Below, piece after piece: positions 51,246-60,091 of a DNA stretch of 64,000 nt. Source of the DNA: Solirubrobacteraceae bacterium (lineage in GTDB: Bacteria > Actinomycetota > Thermoleophilia > Solirubrobacterales > Solirubrobacteraceae); NCBI GenBank assembly GCA_017882405.1, contig JADGPO010000104.1:1-64000 (forward strand), in the 5' to 3' direction. The first letter of the stretch is position 1. Each line of letters opens with the position of its first letter. The position numbers and the translations under genes are program-made. The notes beneath the pieces were generated by a model, which did no database searches, was not told where the DNA came from, and saw nothing but the letters and a program-made list of their open reading frames with translations.

Positions 51246-53506
51246 GACCGCGGGCGCTTCTTCTCCGGGTCATAGAAGGGGAAGCGTACGACCTTGGCGC
51301 CGATCCGCTTCTGCAGGCCGTCGAGCTTTCCGACCTCCACGGCGGTGTCGAGCTCCGCGTACTGCACGTTCATACGGCACAGGGCGATGTTCTTGCGCAG
51401 CGTGGGGCTCCGCGTCCCGCTGGTGACGACGCCCACCCGGCGACGGTCGACGTAGACCTCGTCGCCGTGGCCGGCGGTCTCGTTGCCCTCCAGCTCGAGC
51501 CCGACCAGCCGGCGCTGCGGGTGCTCGGAGCGCTCCAGCAGGGCGTCGCGCCCGACGAAGTCCTCGCCGTCGAGCGCCACCGCGAAGCTGATGCCCGCCT
51601 CGAAGGGGTCGACCTGGTCGTCGAACTCGTAGCCGGCGAAGATCAGGCCGGACTCGATCCGCAGCATGTCGAGCGCCTCCAGCCCCAGGGGCAACATGCC
51701 GCGGGGCTCCCCGGCCCGCGCCACGGCGTCCCACACCGCCTCGCCGTCGGAGGGGTGGCAGAAGATCTCATAGCCCAGCTCGCCGGTGTAGCCGGTCCGC
51801 GAGACGATGATCGGCGTCCCGTCGTGCCCGCCGATCCGCCCGATCAAGAAGCGGAACCACTTCAGCTCCTCCAATGACGGCTGGGCGGGCGGCGTCCACA
51901 CGAACTCGGCCAGCGCCTCACGACTCAGAGGACCCTGGACGGCGATGTTGTGCAGCTGATCGGTGGTGGGCTTGATCCACACCTTGAGCCCGAGGCGGTC
52001 GGCGAGCTCGCGCATCCAGATGCCGTCGTACTCGTCACCGCCGACGAAGCGGAAGTTGTCGTCGCCGAGCCGGAACACGGTGGCGTCGTCGATCATCCCG
52101 CCGGTCTCGTTGCACAGCGCGGTGTAGACGACCTGCCCGCAGCTGAGCTTGCGGATGTTGCGCGTCACCAGGTTCTGCATCAGCGTCTCGGCATCGGGGC
52201 CGAGCACCTCCCACTTGCGCAGTGGGGACAAATCCATAACGGCCAACCGTTCGCGGCAGGCCCAGTACTCGGCGATCGCGCCCTCATTGTCGAAGCAGTG
52301 CGGCAGCCAGTAGCCGCGGTACTCGACGAAGCTCTTGGTCAGGGTGCAAGTGCGCGGGTGAAACGCGGTCTCGCGCGTCAGCACCGGCTCGGCGTCGGCG
52401 GTCACGCGCCGAGCGATGGCCATCGAGAAGCGGTTCTGCGGCGAATAGACGCGGACGTGGACATCCGTCACCTCCCAGGCGTTCGAAGGGTCGATGTCGT
52501 CGGGGCAGGCCGACGACGCACACACCAGGTCGTCGATCGCGCGCAGCATCACGTAGTCGCCCGGCCGCGACCACGGCTCGTCGGAGATCAGCTGCATGCT
52601 GGAATCAAACGCGGTGTTGTAGAAGAAGTTCAGCGCCTCCCAGCCCTTGCGGGGCGCGATCTCGAACTCCCGCAGCGCGGCGTTGAAGTTGTCGGTGCAG
52701 TTGACGTGGCCGGGGTACCCGAGGTCCTCGTAGTACTTGGCCTGACAGGCGAGCGCGAACGTGTCATGGCGGCCCACGGTGTCCTGCACCACCTCCACCA
52801 GGGGGTCCATGTCGAGGTCGTAGAACTTTCCGTGCAGGCCGGGCTGCGGATAGGCGTTGCCCATCAGCGTTCGCGTGACGACGCCGTCCAGACCGCGTTC
52901 GATGCCGGCGTCCAGCTTGGCCCGATGAAAGGCGAGGAAGTCAGAGCACTGCTTGCCGCGCACGTCGATGATCTGGATGTACTCGCCCGCGCGGACCTCG
53001 TAGCTGAGCGCCGAGGCGCAGTCGACGCGGAAGTCCAGTCGCGGCTCGGCCAGCGGCGGCGGCAGCTCCACTTCGCTGGCGGGGCGCGGGGTGGCGCGCC
53101 GCACCTGGAGCTGGAGCTCGGTCGCCGGGGCATCACCGTCGATCACCCGCCCGCCGGGCGCGGCCACCGCCACGGTGGTATCGCCGACGGCCGTGAACTC
53201 CAGCCGGCTGCCCGCCGCGGAATGCGGGCCGAACAGCCGCGCGCACCGCGCCTGCGCCGGGTTGAGACCGGGGACGCCGAGTGCGCCGGAGCGCAGGACG
53301 GTCGCGTCGGCATCCGGTGCGGGGTGGGTGGGTCCGAATCCTGCGCCCAGCGTGGTCAGCTCCGCGACCTGGCCACCGTGGCGGTCGACGATGGCCAGCT
53401 GGTCGTCGCCGCCCAATTGCAGCACGGTCGCGCCTCCGGCCCGGACCGGGTAGGTCTCGAGCGCCCGGTCGACGACGAGCAGGCCCGGGGCGGTGAGCGT
53501 GGCCAT
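51242..53506 (-). CDS. DUF1989 - GcvT aminomethyltransferase fusion
   Basis: A 754-residue fusion. Residues about 1-145 form a poorly conserved beta-rich region. About 150-345 are DUF1989 (urea-carboxylase-associated family) with YEVRAGEYIQIIDVRGKQCSDF, HGKFYDLDMDP and YPGHVNCTDNFNAALREF. About 385-750 are a full GcvT/DMGDH-type THF domain (AVMDLSPLRKWEVLGPDAE, NIAVQGPLSREALAEFV, SRTGYTGELGYEIFC, LPLGLEALDMLRIESGLIFAG). It should pass a methylene or methyl group from an amine to THF. The DUF1989 part may be a second catalytic or amine-binding unit. ATG 53506 lies one base after the flavoprotein gene, and its stop overlaps the flavin reductase start. Confidence 0.9.
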   Translation of the reverse strand: MATLTAPGLLVVDRALETYPVRAGGATVLQLGGDDQLAIVDRHGGQVAELTTLGAGFGPTHPAPDADATVLRSGALGVPGLNPAQARCARLFGPHSAAGSRLEFTAVGDTTVAVAAPGGRVIDGDAPATELQLQVRRATPRPASEVELPPPLAEPRLDFRVDCASALSYEVRAGEYIQIIDVRGKQCSDFLAFHRAKLDAGIERGLDGVVTRTLMGNAYPQPGLHGKFYDLDMDPLVEVVQDTVGRHDTFALACQAKYYEDLGYPGHVNCTDNFNAALREFEIAPRKGWEALNFFYNTAFDSSMQLISDEPWSRPGDYVMLRAIDDLVCASSACPDDIDPSNAWEVTDVHVRVYSPQNRFSMAIARRVTADAEPVLTRETAFHPRTCTLTKSFVEYRGYWLPHCFDNEGAIAEYWACRERLAVMDLSPLRKWEVLGPDAETLMQNLVTRNIRKLSCGQVVYTALCNETGGMIDDATVFRLGDDNFRFVGGDEYDGIWMRELADRLGLKVWIKPTTDQLHNIAVQGPLSREALAEFVWTPPAQPSLEELKWFRFLIGRIGGHDGTPIIVSRTGYTGELGYEIFCHPSDGEAVWDAVARAGEPRGMLPLGLEALDMLRIESGLIFAGYEFDDQVDPFEAGISFAVALDGEDFVGRDALLERSEHPQRRLVGLELEGNETAGHGDEVYVDRRRVGVVTSGTRSPTLRKNIALCRMNVQYAELDTAVEVGKLDGLQKRIGAKVVRFPFYDPEKKRPRS

Positions 53507-53507
53507 G

Positions 53508-54896
53508 TCAGGCGGGAGCCGAGGCCTTCTCGACCTGGGCCAACAGCTCCTCGGCGAGCTTGCGCTTGCCCTCGGCGTCGAGCTTCTTGAGCTCGTTCTC
53601 GACCGCCCGCCGGTTGTAGGTCTGGTTCCAGTAGTCCAGCGAGTCGAAGCCGAGCAGCACCGCCTTGCCCACGAACTGGCGCAGGACCTCGTTGGTCGGG
53701 CCCATCACCCAGCCCGCCTTGGCGTCACGCAGGTAGCGCTCCATCTCCATGTCGCGCTTGTAGCCCGAGCCGCCGCAGGCGTGCAGCATCTTGTCGACCA
53801 CATGGGCGGTGTTCTTGGCGGCGACGAACTTGATCTGCCACGCCCAGTGCAGGAAGTTGGCGCGCGCAAATTCGCCCGGCGCCATCCGCTTGGTGTTGTG
53901 CTCGGTCGCCTCGTCCATCGCCTCCGCGACCGAGAAGACGAACAGCCGCGCGGCGTTGGTGTCCATCACGGCCTCGCCGACGTAGTCCTGGATCGTCGGG
54001 TAGTCGGCGACCCGCAGCCCGACGTCGACGTGCTTCTTGCGCGTCGTCTGGCGCTTGGCGATATCGATCCCGCCGAGCGCGATGCCGTTCCACACCGAGG
54101 AGGAGCCGATCAAGAACCACGGGTCGACGGATTCGTCGTTGGAGGCGGCGCCGTCGCCCTCGGGACCGACGATCTGGTCGCCGGGGATGGAGACGTCCTC
54201 CACCTGGATCGGGCCCGACTGGTTGCCGCGCAGACCCAGGGCGTCCCAGGTCGAGGGCTGCGACTTGACGTCCTCGCCGTCGATCACGAACACAGAGAGA
54301 TCGTCATAACCGGTGAAGTCAGGACTAGTGGTTTGCACGACGTAGAAGTCGGCGAAGCCGCCGCTGGTCGTCCACGAGGCCTTCTTGTTGACCTTGTAGC
54401 CGCCGTTGGAGCGCTCGGCGCCCGAGGAGATCGGATACCAGAAGTGCGAGCCGGTCTCGGGGTCCGAATAGGAGAGGGTGCCGATCTTGCCGCTGCCCAG
54501 CGGCTTGACGTACTTCTCGATCAGCGCGTCGGTGGGACGCAGCATGATCGTGTTGACCGCGGCCATGTGCATCACGTAACACATGGCGGTCGAGGCGCAG
54601 GCGTAGCGCGCGATCGTCTCGCAGGTCATGGCGAAGCCGACGTGGTCCTCGCCGAGGCCGCCGTACTCGGTGGGGACGGTCAGCGCGAGGAAGCCGTGCT
54701 CGCCCAGCAGCTCGAGGTTGCGCCGCGGGTACTCCAGGTTGTCGTCGGAGACCTTGGCGTTGGCGCGCATCTCCTTCTCGGAGAGCTCGATCAGGAGATC
54801 GCGGAGCTCACGCTGACGATCGGTGAGCACCCAATCCGGGTCCCACTCGTAGCCGAGTCCCCAGAATGGCTCTCCACTCCACATCTTCTCGGGCAT
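53508..54896 (-). CDS. Acyl-CoA-dehydrogenase-fold flavoprotein, catalytic Glu absent
   Basis: A 462-residue protein with the ACAD fold. The helical N-terminus (LRDLLIELSEKEMRANAK, FLALTVPTEYGGLGEDHVGF), the middle beta domain (GTLSYSDPETGSHFWYP, KVNKKASWTTSGGFADFYVV) and the C-terminal helices (DMEMERYLRDAKAGWVMGPT) are clear. Where true dehydrogenases have YEGT with the catalytic Glu, this protein has MGPT, so the base is missing at about residue 399. This is known from flavin-dependent monooxygenases of the same fold (DszC-like). Start ATG 54896 has GGAGGAGCAG upstream. It leads the operon with DUF1989-GcvT and flavin reductase. The substrate is probably a methylated amine from context, not from sequence. 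Confidence 0.85.
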   Translation of the reverse strand: MPEKMWSGEPFWGLGYEWDPDWVLTDRQRELRDLLIELSEKEMRANAKVSDDNLEYPRRNLELLGEHGFLALTVPTEYGGLGEDHVGFAMTCETIARYACASTAMCYVMHMAAVNTIMLRPTDALIEKYVKPLGSGKIGTLSYSDPETGSHFWYPISSGAERSNGGYKVNKKASWTTSGGFADFYVVQTTSPDFTGYDDLSVFVIDGEDVKSQPSTWDALGLRGNQSGPIQVEDVSIPGDQIVGPEGDGAASNDESVDPWFLIGSSSVWNGIALGGIDIAKRQTTRKKHVDVGLRVADYPTIQDYVGEAVMDTNAARLFVFSVAEAMDEATEHNTKRMAPGEFARANFLHWAWQIKFVAAKNTAHVVDKMLHACGGSGYKRDMEMERYLRDAKAGWVMGPTNEVLRQFVGKAVLLGFDSLDYWNQTYNRRAVENELKKLDAEGKRKLAEELLAQVEKASAPA

Positions 54897-54936
54897 CTGC
54901 TCCTCCGGCGTCGTTGTGCTCGAACTGGCGCGACGT

Positions 54937-54975
54937 AGACTAGGCGCTCGCCCGCCGTTGCACAAATATGTTCAA
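54937..54975 (-). promoter_or_regulatory. Promoter and operator D of the flavoprotein operon
   Basis: On the minus strand TTGTGC (54965-54960), a 17-base spacer and TAGTCT (54942-54937) form a promoter 40 bases before the ATG. The dyad TTGCACAAATATGTTCAA at 54958-54975 (15 of 16 fixed positions) covers the -35 box, a classic repressor position. It is the best copy of the palindrome in the window. Confidence 0.6.
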
Positions 54976-54983
54976 CGGGTTTC

Positions 54984-56492
54984 TCATCGGCTGCCGCCCA
55001 CTCGCAGGCGCTCGCCCTCGATCCGGCGCCCGGCGGCCTCGGGGACGGGCAGATCGTGCTGGCGCTCGGCGATCCGTCCCAGCTCGGCGAGTACGTTGGC
55101 CCCGGCGGGGGCGGAGCGTCCGGCCGCCGCGTCGACGTGCACCAGCATGTGCTCGCCGGTGGCCACCAGCGTCTCGTCGTCGGAGCGGTGCAGCTCGTGG
55201 AACAGGTGAAGGCGCTTGGCGTCGTGGCCGAGCAGCCGGGTGATGACGTACAGCCGGTCGCCGGCATGGGCTTCGCCGGTGTGGCGCAGGTGCGACTCCA
55301 CCGTGAAATAGGAATGGCCGGCCGCCACGTAGTCGCCGTCGGCCCCGATCCGCGCCAGGAACGCGTCGGTGGTGTCAGCCAGCAGCTGCAGGTAGCGGTA
55401 TTCGGTCATGTGGCCGTTGTAGTCGATCCACTCCGGGGCGACGATCGCCTCGTGCAGGCGCAGCACCCCGTCCGCGGCGTCCGCCACCCGGCCCGCCGCC
55501 CTCGAAAGCCAGCGACGCTCGGTCTCGGCGATCGTCTCGCCGGCCCCGAAGCCCTCGCCGCGCAGCCCTCGGAGCACCGCCACCAGACAGTCGTCGCGCA
55601 CCTGCTCGAGCTCGGCCGTCGAGCGTCCCGCCGCCTGCGCGTCGGACTGGGCCACCAGCTTGTCCAGCAGCGCGGCGTCCAGTGACGGCACGTCGGTCAG
55701 CCGCGTCCACGGCAGCTGCAGCGCCGGCCCGAACTGGGCCATGAAGTGGCGCATTCCCGCCTCCCCGCCGGCCAGCCGGTAGGTGAGAAACGTGCCCAGC
55801 GCCGCCCAGCGCAGTCCCGCGCCGAAGCGGATCGCGTCGTCGACCTCCTCCACCGTGGCCACGTCGTCGGCCACCAGCCACAGCGCCTCGCGCCACAGCG
55901 CCTCCAGCAGCCGGTCGGCGATGAAGCCGTCGATCTCGTGGCGGACCACCAGCGGCCGCATGCCGACCGCGCGGTAGATCGCCGCCGCTTGGCGCACGGT
56001 CTCCGGCTCCGTCTGGGCCGCGCCGCACAGCTCCACCAGCGGGAGCAGGTACACGGGATTGAAGGGGTGCCCGACCACGAACCGCTCGGGCCCAGCCATC
56101 GACTGCGCGAGCCGAGACGGAAGCAGCCCCGAGGTGGAGCTGGCGATGATCGCGTCCGGCGGCGCAGCGGCCGCGCCCTGTGCCAGCAGCTCTGACTTGA
56201 GCGCTTGGCGCTCGGGCGCTGACTCCTGCACCAGCTCAGCGCCCGCCACGGCTTCGGCAACGCTGGTGGCCAGCGTCAGACGGCCCTCGCTGGGCCGCGG
56301 CGTCAGCGCCAACCTGTCCCACGCCCGGCGGGCGCGCTCCAGCGCGGCCAGGGCCCCAGCGCCGGCGCCGGGAGCCGGGTCATACAGGCACACGTCGACG
56401 CCGGCCAGCAGGAAGCGCGCCGCCCAGCCGCCGCCGATCACTCCTGCCCCGAGCAGCCCCACCCGGCCGGGCAGGTGCTCTTCGTCAGTCAC
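54984..56492 (-). CDS. cdhA: L-carnitine dehydrogenase fused to betainyl-CoA thioesterase
   Basis: A 502-residue fusion. Residues 1-320 are a 3-hydroxyacyl-CoA-dehydrogenase-type NAD enzyme: VGLLGAGVIGGGWAARF, ESAPERQALKSELL, SSTSGLLPSRLAQSM and VGHPFNPVYLLPLVELCG. From about 350 a hotdog thioesterase follows (PEWIDYNGHMTEYRYLQLL, HLRHTGEAHAGDRLYVITRL, EHMLVHVDA). This dehydrogenase-thioesterase arrangement is known for carnitine dehydrogenases of rhizobia. The reactions would be carnitine to 3-dehydrocarnitine and betainyl-CoA to glycine betaine. GTG 56492 overlaps the BKACE gene by eight bases, and BKACE supplies the middle step. It is the last gene of the transporter operon. Confidence 0.9.
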   Translation of the reverse strand: MTDEEHLPGRVGLLGAGVIGGGWAARFLLAGVDVCLYDPAPGAGAGALAALERARRAWDRLALTPRPSEGRLTLATSVAEAVAGAELVQESAPERQALKSELLAQGAAAAPPDAIIASSTSGLLPSRLAQSMAGPERFVVGHPFNPVYLLPLVELCGAAQTEPETVRQAAAIYRAVGMRPLVVRHEIDGFIADRLLEALWREALWLVADDVATVEEVDDAIRFGAGLRWAALGTFLTYRLAGGEAGMRHFMAQFGPALQLPWTRLTDVPSLDAALLDKLVAQSDAQAAGRSTAELEQVRDDCLVAVLRGLRGEGFGAGETIAETERRWLSRAAGRVADAADGVLRLHEAIVAPEWIDYNGHMTEYRYLQLLADTTDAFLARIGADGDYVAAGHSYFTVESHLRHTGEAHAGDRLYVITRLLGHDAKRLHLFHELHRSDDETLVATGEHMLVHVDAAAGRSAPAGANVLAELGRIAERQHDLPVPEAAGRRIEGERLRVGGSR

Positions 56493-57384
56493 CGGAGCCG
56501 CGCAGCGCCAGGCGGTCGCGGACCTCGGCGGGGCCGAGCACGCGGACGTTCATCGCCTTGAGGATCGTGGCCGCTCGCGCCACCAGGTCGGCGTTGGTCG
56601 CCTTCTCGCCGGGGCCGGCGTACAGATTGTCCTCCAGGCCGACCCGGACGTTGCCCCCCGCCAGCACGGCCATCGCCACATAGGGCAGCTGCATCCGCCC
56701 GATCGAGAACGCCGAGAACACCGCTCCCGGCGGCAGCAGCGAGACCAGCCCGAGCAGCGAGCCGGGATCGTCGGGCGCGCCGTAGCGGATGCCCATGCAC
56801 AGCTGGATCAGCGCCGGATCGTCGATCAGGCCCTCGTCGATCAGGTCCTTGACCATCACCAGCTGCCCGTAGTCGAACACCTCCAGCTCCGGGCGCACGC
56901 CCAGCTCCCGGATCTGGGCGGCCATCGCCCGCAGCATCTGGGGCGTGTTGGCCATCACGTAGTCGCCGCCGGCGGCGAAGTTCATCGTGCCGCAGTCCAG
57001 GGTGCAGATCTCCGGGCGCAGCGCCGCGACGTGGGCCAGGCGCTCGGTGGCGCCCGCCAGGTCCGTGCCGTCGTCGTCGAGCGGCAGCGGGGTCTCCGGG
57101 CCGCCGAGGACCAGGTCGGCGCCCATCCCGGCGGTCAGGTTGAGGACCGCGTCGAGATCGGCGTCGCGCACCTGGTCGACCACCGCCTCGTACAGCGCCA
57201 CGTCGCGTGACCCCTCGCCGGTCTCGGGGTCGCGTACGTGGATGTGCACGACGGCGGCACCGGCCCGCGCGGCCTCGATCGCCGAGGCGGCGATCTGGTC
57301 CGGGGTGACCGGCACATGGGCGCTGCGCGCCGCCGTATCCCCCGCGCCTGTCACGGCACAGGTGATGAACGCCTCGGTGTTCAT
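56485..57384 (-). CDS. cdhC: BKACE-family enzyme, probable 3-dehydrocarnitine:acetyl-CoA transferase
   Basis: A 299-residue DUF849 (beta-keto acid cleavage) enzyme, a zinc TIM barrel. The zinc histidines are His47 and His49 in VVHIHVRDPETGEGSRD; LNLTAGMG and LDCGTMNFAAGGDYVMAN are family blocks. A GNVRVGLEDNLYAGPGEKA segment near the end is typical. With the adjacent carnitine dehydrogenase-thioesterase it should split 3-dehydrocarnitine with acetyl-CoA to betainyl-CoA and acetoacetate. Specificity is inferred from context; other BKACE enzymes use different beta-keto acids. ATG 57384 overlaps the ATPase gene (ATGA). Confidence 0.88.
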   Translation of the reverse strand: MNTEAFITCAVTGAGDTAARSAHVPVTPDQIAASAIEAARAGAAVVHIHVRDPETGEGSRDVALYEAVVDQVRDADLDAVLNLTAGMGADLVLGGPETPLPLDDDGTDLAGATERLAHVAALRPEICTLDCGTMNFAAGGDYVMANTPQMLRAMAAQIRELGVRPELEVFDYGQLVMVKDLIDEGLIDDPALIQLCMGIRYGAPDDPGSLLGLVSLLPPGAVFSAFSIGRMQLPYVAMAVLAGGNVRVGLEDNLYAGPGEKATNADLVARAATILKAMNVRVLGPAEVRDRLALRGSGD

Positions 57385-59192
57385 CGGCCGAGGGCGGTCT
57401 CGACGGTCGGCGTGTTGGCCAGCAGCTTGCCGGTGTACTCGGCGCTCGGGGAGTTGAACACGTCCAGCGTCTCACCTGACTCGACGATCCGCCCCTCGGT
57501 CATCACGATCACGCGGTCGGCGATCGTGCGGATCAGGGCCAGGTTGTGGGTGATGAACAGCATGCTCAGTCCGGTCTCGGCCCGCAGGTCGCGCAGCAGC
57601 TCGACGATCGCCGCCTGCACGGAGACGTCGAGCGCGGAGGTGATCTCGTCGCAGACGAGCAGCGAGGGCTCGGCGGCCAGGGCGCGGGCGATGGCCACCC
57701 GTTGGCGCTCGCCACCGGAGAGCTGGTCGGGGTAGCGGTTGGCGGCCGCCGCCGAGAGCGCGACGCGCTCCAGGCACTCCCCGACCCGCCGGCCGGTCTC
57801 GCTCTTGGCGCCCGGAAAGAACAGCTGCAGCTGGCGGGCGATCGTCTGGCCGACGGTCCGCCGCGGGTTCAGCGACGCGTAGGGGTTCTGGAAGACGTAC
57901 TGGATCTGCTTGCGGGCCTCGTTGGAGCGCTTGCGCGACGACTCGGCCAGGCGCACGTCGCCGAGCGTGATGTCGCCGGTCCACTGGTGATGCAGGCCGG
58001 CCACGCACCGGGCGAGCGTCGTCTTGCCGCTGCCCGATTCCCCGACCAGCGCCACGCACTCGTTGCGCCGGACGTTGAAGTCGAGGTCGAACAGCGTGTG
58101 GTGCGAGCCGTAGCTGGCATTGACGTTGACGACCGACATGACGACGTCGCCGGCCTGCGTGGCAGCCGCGGCCTCCCCTGTCGTCGGCAGCTCGGCGGGG
58201 GCATCCTCCGCTCGATAACAGCAGACGATATGCGCTCCGCCGTCGAACGCCGTCGCCTCGGGGAAGGTCTCCCGGCAGACGTCGATTGCCAGGTCGCATC
58301 GAGGGTGAAAGAAGCAGCCGGGAGGACGCTGTCCAGGCAGCGGCGCCCGGCCGCCGATGCCGACGACGGCGCGTTTGCCCTCCAGATCGGGGACGGCCCG
58401 CAGCAGCTTGCGCGTGTAGGGATGCCGCGGCGCCGAGAAGATCGCGTCCCGCGGCCCGCGCTCGACGATTCGTCCGGCGTACATGACCGCCACGTGGTCG
58501 GCCAGCTCGGCGACGACCGCCAGGTCGTGGCTGACGTACAACGCGGCCACCTGGTGCTGCTGGCAGAGCTCGCGGATGGTCTGGAGCACGCGCGCCTGGG
58601 TGGTGACGTCCAGCCCGGTCGTTGGCTCGTCGCAGACGATCACGTGCGGACGGTTGGCGAACGCCATCGCGACCGCCACCCGCTGCTGCTGGCCGCCGGA
58701 GAGCTGGTGGGGATAGCGCTTGAGGAACTCCTCGTCGGGGGGCAGTGCCACCTCGGCGAGGGCCTCGCGGATGCGGTCGAGACGCTGCTCGTCTGACCGA
58801 TCGGGGATGTGAGCCTCGAGGATCTCGGTCAGCTGGCGCTGGATCCGCAGGGCGGGATTCAAGGCGGTGCCCGGATCCTGGGGGATGTAGGACACCGTGC
58901 CACCGCGTAGTCGCTGCAACTCGCCCGCGCGCAGTCCCTGAAGCGAGCGCCCGTCGATCATAACCTCGCCGCCCGAGACCTTGCCGCCGGGGCGGCAGTA
59001 GCCCAGCAGGGCCATCCCGACGGTCGTCTTGCCCGACCCCGATTCGCCGACGAGCCCCAGCACCTCACCGGCCGCGACCTCCAGGCCGATCCCGTCGATG
59101 ATGTCCTCGCCGCCGCGGAGCAGCACGATTTTCAGGTCGCGGACGTTGACTGCGTGGGACGCGGCCGGGGGCGGCTGTTGCTCGACTGCCAT
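57381..59192 (-). CDS. Double ABC ATPase (DppD-DppF fusion)
   Basis: A 603-residue protein joining two ATPases of the oligopeptide/nickel importer type. First half: VGESGSGKTTVGMALLG, LSGGQQQRVAVAMAFANRP, VIVCDEPTTGLD, then the oligopeptide C-terminal region with PPGCFFHPRCDLAIDVC. Second half: VGESGSGKTTLARCVAG, LSGGERQRVAIARALAAEP, LLVCDEITSALD. Both nucleotide sites look complete; the second lacks the cysteine-bearing C-terminal region. ATG 59192 has GGGGAG upstream and follows the permease stop by two bases. It powers the importer encoded by the next three upstream genes. Confidence 0.93.
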   Translation of the reverse strand: MAVEQQPPPAASHAVNVRDLKIVLLRGGEDIIDGIGLEVAAGEVLGLVGESGSGKTTVGMALLGYCRPGGKVSGGEVMIDGRSLQGLRAGELQRLRGGTVSYIPQDPGTALNPALRIQRQLTEILEAHIPDRSDEQRLDRIREALAEVALPPDEEFLKRYPHQLSGGQQQRVAVAMAFANRPHVIVCDEPTTGLDVTTQARVLQTIRELCQQHQVAALYVSHDLAVVAELADHVAVMYAGRIVERGPRDAIFSAPRHPYTRKLLRAVPDLEGKRAVVGIGGRAPLPGQRPPGCFFHPRCDLAIDVCRETFPEATAFDGGAHIVCCYRAEDAPAELPTTGEAAAATQAGDVVMSVVNVNASYGSHHTLFDLDFNVRRNECVALVGESGSGKTTLARCVAGLHHQWTGDITLGDVRLAESSRKRSNEARKQIQYVFQNPYASLNPRRTVGQTIARQLQLFFPGAKSETGRRVGECLERVALSAAAANRYPDQLSGGERQRVAIARALAAEPSLLVCDEITSALDVSVQAAIVELLRDLRAETGLSMLFITHNLALIRTIADRVIVMTEGRIVESGETLDVFNSPSAEYTGKLLANTPTVETALGR

Positions 59193-59194
59193 CG

Positions 59195-60091
59195 TCACTC
59201 CCCTCGGTCGATGCCGATCGCGGCGCGGGCGAAGGCGTCGGTCAGCAGGTTGGTCCCGATCGTCAGCAAGGCGATCGCGATGATCGGCAGTAGCACGCCC
59301 CATGGCTGGAAGGTGAGCGCCAGGCGGTTCTCGTTCATCATCAGCCCCCAGTCCGACGCGGGCGGCTGCAGGCCCAGCCCGAGGAAGTTGATCCCGGCGA
59401 TCAACCCGATCGAGTAGGTGAGGCGCAGACCGACCTCCACCAGCAGCGGGCTTGTCACGTTGGGCAGAAGCTCGCCGAAGATGATCCGCCGCCGCGGCTC
59501 GCCGACCGCCTCGGCGGCCTTGACGAAGTCCCGTTCGACGACCTGCATGGCGGCACCGCGCATAACGCGCGCCACACGCGGGGCGTGCGAGATGCCGATG
59601 GTGAGCACGATCAGCCACACCTTGGGCCCAAACGCGGTCACGAGCAGGAGGGCGAGCACGATCTGCGGGAAGGCCATGAACACGTCAGCGATGCGCATCA
59701 GGACCTCGTCGAGCCAGCCGCCGCTGTAGGCCGCGGTCAGCCCGACGACGAGCCCCACGCCGACGCCGACGATCGTCGCGGCCAGCGCCAGCCCGAGCAC
59801 GCTCAGCCCGCCGTGGAGGAAGCGGCTCCAGACGTCACGGCCGAGTGAGTCGGCGCCGAACAGGATGTGCGGACCGGGAGGGCTGTTGGGCGCGGCGACG
59901 AACGCGGTGGGGGAGTGGGGGGCGAACAGCGGTCCAAGGATCGCGATGAGCACCAGCACCACGACGATCACCAGCCCGATACGCCCACGCCACTGGTGCA
60001 GGGTCGCCCGCAGCAGCGTCGCCCACTGGCGGCTACGCATCGCCGGCATGTTGGTCGCGACTTCGTCCACCGTCATCGTGGGGGTGCTCAT
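59195..60091 (-). CDS. ABC importer permease, DppC/OppC-like
   Basis: A 298-residue inner-membrane permease. An N-terminal cytosolic stretch leads to TM1 (LVIVVVLVLIAILGPLF), a periplasmic loop with the GPHILFGADSLGRDVWSRFLHGG family motif in outline, and the transporter core. The EAA loop, AAEAVGEPRRRIIFGELLPN, contacts the ATPase. The C-terminus is INFLGLGLQPPASDWGLMM, the DppC hallmark. ATG 60091 overlaps the DppB-type gene (ATGA). Confidence 0.92.
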   Translation of the reverse strand: MSTPTMTVDEVATNMPAMRSRQWATLLRATLHQWRGRIGLVIVVVLVLIAILGPLFAPHSPTAFVAAPNSPPGPHILFGADSLGRDVWSRFLHGGLSVLGLALAATIVGVGVGLVVGLTAAYSGGWLDEVLMRIADVFMAFPQIVLALLLVTAFGPKVWLIVLTIGISHAPRVARVMRGAAMQVVERDFVKAAEAVGEPRRRIIFGELLPNVTSPLLVEVGLRLTYSIGLIAGINFLGLGLQPPASDWGLMMNENRLALTFQPWGVLLPIIAIALLTIGTNLLTDAFARAAIGIDRGE

